A DNA stretch of 64,000 nt from Amblyornis subalaris. Taxonomy: Eukaryota > Chordata > Aves > Passeriformes > Ptilonorhynchidae. The stretch covers positions 1,333,920 to 1,397,919 of the forward strand of contig JACAXG010000167.1 in the NCBI GenBank assembly GCA_018881555.1, read 5' to 3'. How positions within the stretch are numbered: position 1 is the first letter of the stretch; every line of letters starts with the position of its first letter. Positions 44,454-59,400 of the stretch are shown here, in pieces. The position numbers and the translations under genes are program-made. Below the pieces are notes generated by a model that was not told where the DNA came from, did not search any database, and saw only the letters and a list, made by a program, of their open reading frames with translations.

Positions 44454-47400
44454 GTGCGTCTGTGACCGTCGGGTCCCGCTCAGGCTTGTGCTGAAAGCGC
44501 TGAGATGTTTCAGCCACGGAGTTCTGTAATTAAGGAATCTTGTATTCTCATGCTACAAATGTCAGCACTCTTTGTTTTCCCAAATTGTTTTGCACGTGAA
44601 CAGCAAGTTGTGCTGGTGGTGCCCTGCAGCAGCTGTGGCTGCCCCATCCCTGGAAGTGTTCCAGGCCGGGTTGAGTGGGGCTTGGAGCAACCTGGGATAG
44701 TGAAGGTGTCCCTGCCACCCTGTTTAAAAGATATTTAATAATGTTACATTTTTCTGAGAGTTTTTCACGTGCTATAAATCAAGTTTCTAATCCAGATTCT
44801 CAGAATTCATTGATTTTTATAAACTTCAGCTCAATCTCTGTGGTTTTTTGTGTTCTGAGAGTCACAATGTTTAGGTATTCAAAGATGAGGGAAATGTGGA
44901 GCTATACTGAAAATGCACAATAAATGATTGTGACTACAGTAAAACTGCTTTTATTTTAGGAGTCCTAAGCACAAAGGGGTATCCAGAACGTCTGCTTCCA
45001 GTTGAAAATTCAGAGCCCATGTTTTTATCCCAAATGGTAAGAAAAGCTCCTGTTGCTTCCTGCAATCCTGAACTAAAAGAACAGCGTTTTTCTCAAAAAG
45101 CTGTAGCTCCTCTAGAAGCATCACAAGATTTTGGCTCAGCCTGTGCACAACAACTCTGCAGCTGCTTTTCCTCTTTGAGTTGCTGCTAATGTGGTGTTAT
45201 TGCTGATGTGTTTGGAGGGGCTTTATTTAACACTGAGTGTTAGCAGTGTTCAGTTCTCTGTGTGTTAGCAATCCTGAGCTGCCCAGGATTAGCAGCTTGT
45301 CTAAACTTACACAGGTTTAGTTTCACTTCTACTTCTTTGGCCACAAATGAGGAGAATAAACTTAGTTAGCACTTCGAATATATAGCTTTAATTTGAATTG
45401 TGTTTCTAGAGTTTTAGTCACTAAAATGTGAATTCTTGACTGCAATGTCCAGATGGTTCTGTGGTAGAGGCCATAACCTGTTTTGTGCCAAGAGCTTTGT
45501 GTTACTGTGTGCAAATGACTCCATTTGTGTACTCAGCAATTCCATCTGCTTCTAAAATTTTGGCTACTGATAGCAGAGGCTTTGATCTCTGCTTTTTCTA
45601 CTCTTGTTCTGAAGGATTTTCCTAGAGAAGCTGCAGTACAGGATGATCCTTCACTGCTGCTGGAAGATAGCAGAGGACATGAAGGTAAAACACATCAATC
45701 TACTGCTACAGCCCCTTTTTGTTTTGTAAGAAGACTGACTAATTAAAGGAAAAGGGAGGTTTTAGGTATTTTTCTTCATTATAGAAACTTCTGAGTGAAA
45801 ATATTCAAAGGTTTCTATGATGAAAAGATGATAATTGTAGTCTACATTCTTGAATTTTGCAAATTTTACCTCATTCTTGCTGGCATTATGCTTTTGTGAT
45901 TAACTGGGTGGGACTTCTATCATTGTACCAGAATGCTGAGGTTCCTTTTGTTAACCAAACTATTCATGTCTCTGAATATTGGGGAAGGGGCTTGTTTTAA
46001 TGAATTTTCCTATTGTTCATAATTTTACTACAGCAGCCTATTTTTCTTCAAACAGACTATACCAAAAAAGTGTATTTTTAATCCTTAAGCATACTAAGAA
46101 ATCACAATGTCAATGTCTTTTCCTTTAGCTTCTGAATCTGCCACTTTCAATCAGATTAAGGAAGTGAAGACTTTATAAAGAAAACACCCTCCTGCAGGTT
46201 TCTTGGATATCTGGGGCTGTGTAGAGGGAAGAAACACAAATCAATACCCTATTTAAGACCAAAAATCAATACCTGAATTTCCTCTTTCAAACTCACAGGC
46301 AGTAGCTACCCGAATTACCAGCATTTGAGAATGAGCTGTTTGTCAGCAGCAGCAGAGAAACACCAAATCTGCCATGTATGGGTTTGTTTCCTCTGCCCAG
46401 CAAACAGTGGGTGAGGGAAAGCCTGCAGTCCTTTTAGCATAATGTAAAGTTATTAAGAAAATTTGTTGTAATTTATGATGAAAGCAGGGAAATGTTTATA
46501 TTACAGTTGTTGAATTTTTTTTTCTTTCAAGTTAGAATTTGCAGTATTTTATTGACTGAGTTGTCTGATCTTGAGTTATCATTGAGACTTTATGAGCATT
46601 ATTGGACTTTATTGATATCAATGTTCANTGCTATGTAAAATTGTGTTAAATGAAGCCTGCTCTCATTCTTGTCATTATTTAAGTCTGCAACTTACTGAAG
46701 AGAAACAGTTTGTTATTTCAATAGATGATGTGGTTTCTGCAGGCAACAGATTCTTCACAGCAAAGTTATATGTATTGAAATAATTCTTTGTCTCTACCTG
46801 TGAAATAGACATTTGTTGTCAACTAGTTCAACAAAGTATATTTATGTCCTTCCCCACAGATGATGTTTTTATTTCTCAATATGCTACAGGCCAGAAAGAG
46901 GCTCTGAGAGCAGTATTAAAGCAAAAGTAAGTATGAATTGTTCTTAGTGTCTGAGCTGTTCTGTTTCTGTACAGATACACAACTACACCACTTCATTTTT
47001 GGCAAAATGTATAGCTGGTAAGGAAAAAGTGGTTTTTTACTGTTCTCTGTCAGTATTCTTTTTCTGTGTATGAAAGTGTTCTCAGTTAATTTTATTCACT
47101 GGAATATCTTGTGTCAAACCTTCAAGGGGAAATTCTTATATAGTGATTTCAATGCTATATATGGGAAATCATTTGCTCAGAGGGGATATGGGAAGAAACA
47201 ATGGTGTTTACAGGCACTTGATTATTTTTACAGAACTCAGAATACTCCTGTTCGTAAGGAGGTGAAGGTGCAGCTCTTGGGAAATGCCTCCACAGAAAAA
47301 AAGGGAAGTGTTGGTCATGACACCAGGACAGCACTCAGGGAAGTTGACTCTGCAACAACCATTGCAGCAGCCACTGCTGCTGCCATTGCTACGACAGCTC

Positions 47401-50400
47401 CACTTCTCAAGGTGAGTGAGTAGCTTGTGGCAATATCAGTTCTTTGTCCTCTTAAAATAGTAGATGTTCCAAACAAGCCTGAAATTGTTGGTGGTAGCCC
47501 CGGAGAGCCTGAATTTGTCTGCTCACTGCTTTGTGTGCTTGTAATCTCACACTCACTCACCAGAGGGAACTAATTTGGATTTAAATGGGCAAAAGGCAGA
47601 GACCATTTGATTTATCTTTTAGAAATTCATAATATTCCTAAACCACCAGACATTGGGGCTAAATAGGATTTTATTTGTGTCTTTTGGGAAGCAAATCCAG
47701 GATTCTGGGAAGGATGTTTTGTTCTTTTCATGCTTGCACATCTTCTGCAATAATGGGATTTTTCCCCTTTGTTTTTTCTGTTTTTTGGGGTTTTTTTTGT
47801 CCTCTCCTGCAGGTTCAAAATGATTTGGAAGCAAAAGTGAACTCAGTTTCAGAATTACTTCAGAAACTGCAGGAGGCAGACAGGCAGCTGCAGCAGGTGT
47901 CTGAACGGCAAACAAATATGAAGGCTCAACATGAGGAGCCCCACTGCCACCAGAGAGTCAGTGAGCTTGAAAAACAAATGAATGCTTTCATGGTGCAACG
48001 GATTCAGCACTTGGAAAAGTTGCAGGAGCAACAAATGAATTTTCAGGTATCTAAGTCACAATGCAGAAGCTGCAGCTTAATCATTTCTTCTCTATCTCGG
48101 TGTTAATGTTATAATAATTCCTTAGTATTAGAAAGAAAGATGCAGTGAAAGTGGATCAAAGAAAGTGAAAGCACTCACAACAAGAAAGACATTGAGGTTC
48201 TGGAGCGTGTCCAGAGAAGGGAACGGAGCTGGGGAAGGGTCTGGAGCACCAGGAGCAGCTGAGGGAGCTGGGGGGGCTCAGCCTGGAGAAAAGGAGGCTC
48301 AGGGGGGACCTTTTCACTCTCTGCAGCTGCCTGACAGGAGGGTGCAGCCAGGTGGGGGTCAGACTCTGCTCCCAGGGAACAAGGGGCAAGACAAGAGGAA
48401 ATGGCTTCAAGTTGCACCAGGATAGGTTTAGATTGGATATTAGGGAAAATTCCTTCACCAAAGGGTAGTCAGGCATTGGAACAAGCAGCACAGGGCAATG
48501 GTGGAGTCACCACCCCTGGAAGTGTTCAGAAAACATGGGGATGTGGCAGTTGAGAACATGGTTTGGTGGTGCTGGGAGAAGAGTTGGACTTGGTGATCTT
48601 AGAGGTCTTTTCTAACCTTAACAGTTCTGTGATTCAGTGATCAGAAATACTCTGCAATTTTGTCTCTTAGTCCCATCTCATCAGCTCTGCAGTGAACACT
48701 CGTGGCCTGCAGCAGAGTCCTGTGCCTGCCTCTGGTCCCCTGACAAAACTCTCTGAGAAGCCAGAGCAGAGATCGCTCACTAATGGAGCACCTTCGAGTC
48801 ACAGGGGTCTATTCCCTACCACTGCTGCACCTGCCCAAGGTGGAGACAAATTCTTACTATCTTATTTTCAGTGTTAGTTTTGCATTAATTTTCTGTCCAT
48901 TAATATTGGATTGTACGTCGCATCAGGAATGAGTGGTAAACATTTCTTCTGTACAATTGGTTTTCTTGCCTAATGTACTATGTAACTTATGTGACGTGCT
49001 GAAGATGTTCCAGTATCTTCCAGTTTAAAATAAAGTGAGACTTTTGGTTTACTAAGTCTGCACCAGGAGGTACCTGGACTTACGTTAAAATAATCTTCTT
49101 GAGACATAATCTGTGTGAAAGCCTGTAATGAACTAGTTCATACTGCAGTTGGGTTTTGCTTGGGGTATTTTATCCCTTTGTGGCGTCATTTAGAGGTATG
49201 ATATTTTCTTCCTGTTTAGTTTTTTAACTAGTGCAGTAATTTTTTGCTTTTTTGTGAAAAAAAAGTATAGAGCTGGCATGGTTTTTTTTCTAGGTTGTTT
49301 TTTTTTCTAGAGTCTACAAGGGCAGGTAGTGATAGGGCAAGGGGGAATGGCTTCAAACGGAAGGAATGTAAGTTTAGATTGGATATCAGGAAGAAATTCT
49401 TGGCTGTGAGGGTGGCGAGGCCCTGGCACAGGTTGCCCAGAGAAGCTGTGGCTGCCCCATCCCTGGCAGTGTTCCAGGCCAGGTTGAATGGGGCTTGGAG
49501 CAACCTGGTCTAGAGGAAAGCGTCCCTGTCCATGGCAAGAGATTGGAACTGGATGATCTTTAAAGTTCCTTCCAACCCAAACCATTCTGTGATTCTGTGA
49601 TATCATTTTCTATGAAGAAAATTGTTAACCTTTAAATAACTTTATTTTTCTAGTGTTTGCTGATGCATATTCAAGCCATTTTCCAAGTCATGGTGTTCAT
49701 ACACAAAAATCTCCTCTAAAGACACCAGTTCCTCGGAGATATGCTCCAGAACCTGTACCCAAAAATGGGAAAATCTCAGGGAAAGAAAACTCTGTAATAG
49801 AAAAGGAAAATATTCCCAAACCTACAAGTGAAGGTACTGTAAGACCCTTGTGTCCTCCACTAGCCTGAACAGTATGGCCTGGGGGTTACTTTGTGTAGTC
49901 CTCACCTATTCTGACCTGTTGGGTTGCTGGCACTTAAATCCTTATATTCAAAGTAGTTGGAATCTACATTTGGAAAGGGTTAGTTTTGTGTATAAGTCAC
50001 TTACTCATAACTAACTAAAGACTTGATGATAGTGCTGATTTAATCTATACAGTTTCAGCATGATTGCTCACTGAAATATTTTTTCAGATGGAAAATCAAA
50101 TGCCCATTCACTGTCAGGCTTCAGGAAGATTAGACAGAAAAATGTAAAACTTGGGAGCCACTCAACGGCTTTGTCATTATCATTGGTTGGATTGAATTTT
50201 TTTTGATTTTTTTTGTGGGTCCACAAGGTCTCTGGGTTATTGTAGTGAAAACAGCAGATGTAAAGCAAATGTAGAGTAATTTTCTTTTACTGCTTTTGAT
50301 CAGATTCTCTCTCTGTTAGAATGCTGTCAGGTATTCCTGTTGTTCAGTGGGTCCAGGAATAAATGAAGTAAGACTAAGGAAGCAGCATTCTGTCCATAAT

Positions 50401-53400
50401 GTCAGAGATTTGTTCTCAGTGACTCAGTTCGTTGCCATCCCAGTTTCATCCAGCTTCGCTAATTTAAAGAAATCTTAGAAAGATAGGTTAGTGTTGAGTG
50501 GTTTTAAGTGACTTGCCTTATCTGAAATAGATCTATATTTTTAAATTTCAAAAACATTTTACTATCCTTGGTGAGCATTATATAATGGTGAAACATCTGG
50601 AAAGGAAAAGAAAGTATTAAATATATTGACCTAACTTAATTTTCTTTTTTTCTGCCTTAGATGAAGGGAAATGTCTGGGACATATTCTGAATTCTCAAGA
50701 AATACCACTGAAGCAAATTGACTCTTCCAAGAAGACAACATTAAGCAGCAATGAAATGAGCTGGCATTCTGAGAGAAACAGGTGAATAAACACAATAATC
50801 CAAAGCTGAGGAAGAGTTTCTGTCTGTTTTAATGAAACGGAGAGAGGTGTATTAGATATTGATGGTGTAACAGAGTCACTTGTGGTGTGGTCCTTGAGTC
50901 TGGCANATCTGTGCTGGAGTATTTCTATGCTGCTTTTGCATTACTTTTGATAGGACCCGAGGGAATGGCTGGAGCTGTGTCAGGGGATGGTCAGGCTGGA
51001 TATCAGAAAAGTTCGTCCCCGAGAGGGTGCTCAGGCACTGAACAGGCTCCCCGGGGAATGGTCACAGCCCCGAGGCTGCCAGAGCTCCAGGAGTGTTTGG
51101 ACAACGCTCTCAGGCACAGGGTCAGATTGTTGAGGGGTTGGTGCAGGGCCAGGAGCTGGACTCTGATCCTTGTGGGTCCCTTCCAGCTCAGGATATTCCA
51201 TGATTCTGTGATTTCTGAACTGCAGGTAGATGAAGGCTTGTTGCTAACACCTTTGTCAGAGGTCAGTGGGTTGCACTTGGAGTGTTTTTCAGGAGCAGCA
51301 TCCACCTAGCAGTTCCTGAGCTTTAGAGTGGGTGAAGGAAAGCTGTTAGCCATGCAGTCTGAAAAATATTTTCCCCAGGCAATAATGTAATGTTATAATT
51401 TCACTAATACAGTGAGAAACTGCTACATATATGCTGTCTAATTTATGATAGTGTACACAAAAATGTTAATTGCTTCAAATGGAAAGGTATCCAAAGTTTA
51501 AATGTTGCTCTGTTAATGCAATTTCACTGTTGAAAATACAAGGATACAGCTCAAGATGTGAAGTGGTAAACAGAGAAAACCTAATAACCTCTGTGTAACT
51601 TGAGATGCAAAAGCAAATTCCACTTTGTCTAAAGGTTTGGTGCTTGCACTGTAAATTCATGCTTGGTTTCACAGTTGGATTTCTTGGGCTATCTGAGGAG
51701 CCATGAGGGGTGTAACCAGGAGTGTTTCTCCCCTCAGGCACAATGCTTTGCCTGCAGACTCAATCCCTGCTTTTGAAAGCTACAATTCAATTGAGAAAAC
51801 AGTGCAAAAAGCAGATGATTTACTTCAAGATCTTGGCAAGTTGAGAAGAGAAATGCACAATATTCTGCAGGTAAAGTCAATGTAATCAGAATGACCAGAG
51901 GTTTGAATATGGAGGATAAAAACTGTGAAGAAAAACTTAGAGGTTTGGTATCAGTAAAAGTGTCGCTCTTGCTTCTGCACCTAAAATAGACCACATTTAT
52001 TTACAATTACTTAAAGTATTGGGGTCTGAGTGGGGAAGGGCTTTGAGCCTGAGTAATGTCTCTGAGTATGCAATAGACTCTGACTGCCATTGTCCCAGAC
52101 ATAAAACAGGTGAGAGAGAAAGACAGAAAGAGAAAGAAGGAAGTTTCTTTGTTTGTTTATTTTGAGGTTTTGGATATTTTCAGTGCCTTTTCTCTGCTGT
52201 TCTTCCTGCAATATGGAGCTACAGAGCTGATGTAACTTTCCCATTTGGGAAAGAACAACATTCCATTTATCTGCAGTCAGTTTTAGGGATGACTTAAGCA
52301 CTTCCTTTCTCATTTTGCCACTTCTTTTTGTATAAAGTGCTGTTTCCAAGGAATTGCCTGGCATAGATCCTTGTACTATTTCTTGTACTAATGATTTTGT
52401 ACCTTTGGGGGTACAGAATCTGGTTCTGTGCTGGCAACATGGAGCTTTTGACAATTGAGGCTTTTATCTCTTAATCTGGTTCCATTCCTGGTTTCATCCC
52501 TGGTTCCACCTGTCTTCTTTGGTCCTCTCTGTTCTTGTAAATAGACGCAGTGAGAAAGAAGAAAAGGTTGAAAATTCACCCCTGTGAATTGGCCTGAAAT
52601 GTAACAGCTTTGATTCTGTTGGTTCATTTCTGTGGTTGAAAGTTTCAGCTTGCATGCTTCCCTAAAAATATTTTGTATTGCCTGTGTGTTGTTTGTTGCT
52701 GTGTCTTTAGAAAATGCAGCTTCATCTGTCATTTCTTATAGCATAGCTGATGCATATTTTTATAGATGTTGTAGAACTTAGTGGATTGTACATTGAACTG
52801 TTCTTGCTAGGAATGGAACAGGTGCCATGTGCCCCACTGAGGTTGCAAATGTTTTCTTACCACTATTGCTAAAAACTTAAATAAGTAACATACCTTAATA
52901 TAGGTAACAGAACAAGGTGAGATGGGAGAAGGAATGGCAGGGAAGAAAGACACAGTCACAGCAATGGTTTGAAATCTCTTCTCTCTTATGAAAAAGGCCA
53001 GTAGAAAGGCAGAGATGATGACTTAGCAAATGGAGAGTCAGGTCATTTGATATTTAGCTATTGAGTCCTCATCATTGAGAGATGTGAAGAGTGAGGTAAT
53101 ACATTTTTGGCTAAATGATAAACTGGCTCTGTCATAAAGCGAAGGTCTGAGTTAGCTGAGGACAGAAGGTGGTGCTCTAACCCAGCAGAAGTGAGCAGTG
53201 AGACGTAGATCCCAAGGAATTCATTGTGCCCAGTGAAACCAATCCAAGATCTCCTCTGGATTTTACCTTGACAGATCTGTCTTTAGATTAAAGTTTCAAC
53301 AGCTCTTTCTGTCTTTTTAGGAAGCAAATTCATGGAAATCTGACATGAATGATCTTATTAAGGTATATCTTGAAATTTTTATGCTTTTGGGTTTTTTGTG

Positions 53401-56400
53401 GTTTTTTTTTAATTTTGTAATACAAAAGCAGTTTTGAATGTGTTTGCAGTGAAATAACACTGCATACCTATTTGTACACCTGTAAGCTGTTGTTGAACAT
53501 GACCCTTCTCTTGGTCAGTCCTAGTAAATCCCTTGAGGGGATAGTAGAAATGCTGGGCAGGAAGTTGCTGTCTCAAATTGGCACAGTGTGGGCTGCTGCT
53601 GTAATTACCATTCCGTGATCTGGGTCCCACTAGCAAGTCTACATCATTTTACAATTGATAATATANCTGTATTTTTTACATTTTCTTACAGATTTTATCT
53701 GTCTTATTGAGCTAGTATTTATCAAAAAGTTTCATTGTAAAATGAAAGCCTATGTAAAACTGATTAATAATTTGGTATATTGCCCTTTTCTCACCGGGTC
53801 AAACCAAGGTCATGGGATCAGTGTGTTGATTTCTGTTTGGTTATGTCCATTATGGCAGTACCTCTGTTAGAACATAAACTTCTGTTTAATTCNGATTTGC
53901 TAAAAGAGTAGCCTTAAAGCCAAAACTGAGTTGTGATCTGTGAGGGGTTTTTTTTTGTTCATTCAGTTGATGCTTTCAGAGTCTACTTGAGTTTGGGTAT
54001 TTTGGTTTTGGTTTGAGGTTGGTTTTTTTATGTACATTTATCACTTTTAAAATTTTTTATCGTTAAATGAAGTTTTCGTGNACCTCCGGGTTTCATCAGG
54101 AGTGTGAGAATGAATGTGAGAACTTGTTTCCTGTGTTTGTGTCCCTTTCTTTTGTACTTAGCAGTTAATTTATGCTCGATTTTTATCTCTGTAAAAGGGT
54201 TCTGCAAAGTGAGAGGCTTCATTGTTCTTCTGAAAAGTGAAAATGAGCAAAAGTGGGAGAGGATCAAGGGGCTGTTGAGGCATTTATTTTGTTAAAATTT
54301 ACAAGTATTGCTTGGTTTCTCTTGGGGTAGATTGATGCCAAACAAGTGCATATATTTAAAGGACTTGGTTTTTTATTAAGCTTTTAATTATATTTAATTA
54401 CTGTTACATGGAGAGATTTGCTTGTGATACTTCATGTATCTAATTGCCATCTTTTCACATGCTTATTAGCCTCATTAGCATTGCTTCTCATACTTATATC
54501 ATTTGCCATTTGAGATCTTTTGGATGTCTTTCACTTTTCTAAATATATTTGCAGCATAATGAATGTTCTTGAGTAATTGAAATTGCTGATAGTACACATG
54601 GGCAGTGTTTCATATGATGGCATTGATAACAGATTAATAGGAAATTACAATCTCTGATTAAAAGCTAGAGGTTCTGTTTCAATTTTAGTCCAAAAGTTCT
54701 ACTGTTGCACCTGATCCTCCTGAACATCATCTGCTCAATAAACCATCCATCCTTCAAAATGTCAAAGTGCCAAAGTCTATACTGAGGGATGCTGAAAGGA
54801 TTTTGAGAGGAGTTCAAAGCAATAAAAAAGTCCTTGAGGAGAATCTGGAAGCTGTTACTCGTGCAAAAGATGGAGATGCCATGTATTCTCTCCCTAACTC
54901 CTTGACTACAAACAGGTTAGACCCTATAATTCAGTGCTTTGTGAGATTAATGCTTTCAAATCTGTGCATTGAAGAACTCCTGCACTTCCCTGCAAAAAGG
55001 ATTTATTGACTCTTCTTAGCAATCATTGGCTGATTCTTGAACTTCAGGTGTTTTTCGACCCTTCTGATGTGAATTGAATTTCTGTCAGGTGCCTAAATCT
55101 GAATTCTGAGGCTTTATCATCTGGACAAGCTGCTCTGCTGCCATGGCATTTCGGTGTTTCCATGCAAACTTGCATTAATAAGAAAATTAAAGACTAATTT
55201 CATCATTCAGAGCAGAAGAGGCTTCATAAGCCTGTAAATGTTGCAAAATTAGGCACCCTACGACAGATCTTTGGCTTTTGAAATTTTGCTTTGTTAATTG
55301 TGTTAAATATTCATGCTTGAATCATAATGGAAGTCTTCTATCAAAATACCATTTAAACTTGCATCTTCCTGAGGAAGGTAGTTATTCTATATATATAAGG
55401 GGGTTTTTTTAGGCATGATACCTGCTCTCATTATCTTTTAGAGGATGTAGTAATTTGTCATCTGCTTTTTTGTTTTTTAAGTTGAAGTATTTTTGTTTCC
55501 TTGTTTCTTCAGTTTTGATCAAAGTAGGAAGTGACACATGCCTGCCTCTTATTCCCAGATACTTGTAACACTGTCAGTACTTACCGGCAGGGAGTGGGGG
55601 TTGCAGGTGGCATCATGAAAGAACAGATTTGGGAAACTCAGATGGGCTTTGCTTGGTGCCTTTTGGGGAGTGTAGAGGTGCAGGATCTCAGTGTCTGTGT
55701 TCTGGGCTTCTCTTTTTAGAGCATTTATAGGTCACTACTTTCCCAGGAACAAATCTGTGCAATTTGAGAAGCACCTAAAATAGTTCTTCCTTCTATTTCA
55801 GAGATGTCCTGGAAGAGATTCGTATCCGAAGGACTGTGGATGAGTGGATCGAGGCAATCAGTGAGGAAATCCAGGTATGGCTGGAAAAATGAGATCAGAT
55901 TTTTGTGTTATATTTTTCCGCTTTGCCTTGTTCTTTCGTGTCCACAGTAAAGTAATTTAACTCACACCTTGAAAACATGACAAAGCTGCCTATTATTACT
56001 AGCATGTAGTAAGCTGTAATAAAATACTTACCTCTGTTTTAAAACTTTAGTTGCTTAATGAAAATCCTGGTCTCAGTTGCTGGCTAACATGAAAAACAGG
56101 CCATTTATTAGAGCTTCAAAGTTATCCTCACACTCTGCTGATAGCCTTGAAGATAAAAATCTTCATTTATTATGTTTATGTTTTATATTCAGGCTGAAAT
56201 GGCAAGAAATGATTCAGAACAAGGGAAATATGATCAAAAGGCCCCATGGCTCAAGAGAGCCCAAAACCTCAAGGCTATGAAGACCAAGAAAGAAATGAAA
56301 GAGAAAACTCAAAACATCCAAGGATGCTTGACAAAGAAGCCTTTATCTGCAGCTAAGCACGTGGAAGATAACACAAGGAAACAGAGGTTTAGAACTTACT

Positions 56401-59400
56401 TTTCTGAAAGTTTGCAGAGGGGACAAGGAAGGGCAGATGTGAGTTCCCAAGTAGTTGGTTTCTTTTCTGGTATCAACAGTGCAGTATTGATGTGAAAAAT
56501 TGTGTATGNGAGTGTAATACTTTGAAATGACAGGGATAGCTCTGTTCTGTTCCAATTTTCATAATTGAAGAATTGTAAACTACTTTTTTTTTTCCTTTTT
56601 GGTGTGCATCAGGGACCTGTGAGTAGAACTGCACTGGTCCAAAATGAAGATTATCTGTCTCAAGTTTATGGGAAACCCATTTACCAGGGCCATCGTAGCA
56701 CGCTTAAAAAAGGACCCTATCTGAGATTCAACTCCCCCTCTCCCAAATCTAAACTTCCAAGACCCAAGCTGATAGAGACTGTTAGAGGTAAGTAATTCTT
56801 TGATGTGAACAAGATGTTCCTTCCCAGTTTTTCTACTANGAATTCCTTGTAAAAGCGAATCTATTAATTGTAGTTCACCTGATCTTCAATATAAAGCTTA
56901 AGCAGCTGCAGTGGGCTTTGTAGAGAGAAGGTCACTGCCCCAGCCTTGCCAGGGCTTAAGAGGCATTTGGAAAATGCTCTTAATACCAGGCTTTAACTTT
57001 TGGTCAGCCCTGAAGTGGTCAGGCAGTTGGAGTAGATGGTGGTTGTAGGTCCTGTCCAACTGAAATAGTCTATTGCTATTTAGGATCCTCTTTTCAAAAC
57101 TAAAAAATACCAGAAGTTTTTAAACTTTGCCTAATGTGTCTCTCTTATTTTAGGTTGTGAAATAAATACTTATTTCTAAATATGATAAATATATTAATAT
57201 ATATTTACTGTTGTCCAAGACTTAAAGAGCTGAATTGCTAGAAGTAATCACATCTTAAAGCTGAGTGTGTTGAAAAATGAACTCAATTTTTGATAAAGGT
57301 CACTGGGAGATGTATTTTTTTGTGTCAGGTTTATCCAGTCATTTCACTTAAATTCTTAATTCATTCAGAGTTCAGAAATGTATTGAGATTTTAAAAATTA
57401 AGGAAGTCTGATATTTAATTTCTCACTTCTAATACATTAATTGAAATATGAAAAATTAAATTTATGGGCATGAAGATGCCATCTGTTAGCTTGAAAATAT
57501 TGAAAGATGTAATCAGAATCATTGGTTCACTAAATGCAGGTAACTTCTTTTGTTAATCCAGTCAGGGTTATAAGAAGATTATAACTCCTTGTTAAGGTTA
57601 GCTCGTTAAGGTTAATTAAGTGATAAAGGTTATTCNTTGATTAATAATATATTCTATGCATTAGTTTTGTAGGCAAAGTGTTAGGGTAAGAAGGTCCTAG
57701 TTTTCTAACCTTTTAAAAATGTGTAAAGATAATTAAAAAGGGAGACTATATGTTATCTGACATAGGTAAGTCTAGATAAACTTTATCTAGAGTTAGTAGA
57801 AAATAACGTTTTAATTGGATCTGTTTTATTTCTTAGTTACCTTTTCAAAATTTACCTGATTCTTAATACAGAAACTAAGATTACTCTTTAACTGGTATGT
57901 CAGAAAAACTAGTGTGGATCACTTTACTGTGGGAGAGAGTGAGCAAATTACATGAGAAAAGACAATGATGAAGGGAAATGGTGGAGATGGGAGAGAAGCT
58001 TGAGAAGAGGTAGTTAAAGTGATGGTGGGCACAATGGAGTTAATAGGATGTGCATCCATGGAAAAATATTAGCTGGCTCCCTCCATGCTTCTTGCACTTA
58101 GGCTGTTGTTACCCACGCAGGGAAAATATACTTGATGCAGTCTTAAATGTCATGTTAAAAATGCTGTCTGGGTTTTTGTTACGCTGTCAAAACATTACAT
58201 TCTGTGTGAAATACAAGAGATTAACCTCAGAAGGCAGTCAGGCACTTGATGAGACCATGGCTTTAGGCCATTACAGTGTGTGGTATAAAACATATCTGTG
58301 TCTTTGAAGACAAGCACTGCTGGGGTTTGAGGCTGGAGCTTTTTTTACATTATTATTATTATTTTAATATTTTCGAGTAACCTGGTCTAGTGGAAGGTGT
58401 CTTTGCTCACTGGAGAGGGTTGGACCTGGTTGATTTTGAGGATTCCTTCCAACCCAAACNCTTCTATGGTTCTGTGGTTATGATGTACATCCATAGTGGG
58501 CAAGTCCTCAAAATAGTACAAGAATCCATTGTTTAGCCTAACATGGTCTCTACGGCACTTTCCGTACCTGTGCTCTGGAGCCCAGTTGTGATCCATGAAG
58601 AAAAAGTGTTATTGGTAGAAAGTATTCCCAGTTCTCATAACCCTCCTGGAAAATGTGGGTTATAGTCCTGGCAAAAACCTAAAAAACTCTTCAAAACTTG
58701 CTTTATTTTTTAAATACACGTTACATGAAAACTGCCAACCTTGAGACTTAGATATTTTATTTGCCCTCTCTTGAATGTCTTTTTTGTGGTGAAAAAGGGT
58801 GTGCTGGTATCCTCTGGTATATTCATTTGAAGCATGATGCATCACTCTTGCTGACTATTGGCTGTCCTGCACACCTATAATTTAATTTATTCTGTACAGA
58901 TCTGTTTGGATGAAATGTGTGCTAGTAAGCACTTAGGGTAGTAATAACAGTGATACAGTGACCACTAAGATTTGGATTGAGAACAGGCACTTCCTTAAAA
59001 ATATTTAATCAGCAGTTCTGCTTTTGCTGAGTCCTAAATGAATTTTCTTCTATATTTATTGAGCTCTTGTCCTTTATAGAAGGTCATAACCTTTCCAGGG
59101 AGGCCAATTTCATCATTGCAGAAACAATATTTTGCAAAGTGGCAGAAAGAGTGCTCCCTTCCCCAATCTAATTATAACAAATAGGTCATTTAATCATTTG
59201 AAACCACCAGTTTTCTACCAGTTTAATTCAGTAGTGCCAGTGAAATGGGAAGGCGCAGGTTCTGTGCAGTTGTAACAAGCTGCTCCTGTACTTCACCTTG
59301 TTTCCTGTTGGAGGCAAATAGAAATGAAAGGGAAAACTGCACTGGATCAATGCTGCCTTCAGCCTTCCAAAGCTCCTGCGTGTGACCAACAGTTTTAAAA

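Larger units (their letters stand above)
43350..44460. promoter_or_regulatory. CpG island, shared bidirectional promoter of TIMM9 and KIAA0586
   Basis: A GC- and CpG-dense block of about 1.1 kb between the two divergent genes. No TATA box is evident. It holds an ETS-like CTTCCGG (about 43958), two E2F-like TTTCCCGCC/TTCCCGCC sites, a GATTCGCC palindrome and a degenerate GC-rich tandem array. Position and divergent genes make a shared promoter likely; start sites were not measured. Confidence 0.75.

Noticed and set aside
47315..47560. Minus-strand ORF opposite KIAA0586 exon 5
   Set aside because: Shadow of the conserved Ala-rich plus-strand coding exon.
50887..51309. 140-codon + strand ORF in KIAA0586 intron 9
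   Set aside because: Read through a CR1 fragment; the neighbouring KIAA0586 exons join in phase without it.
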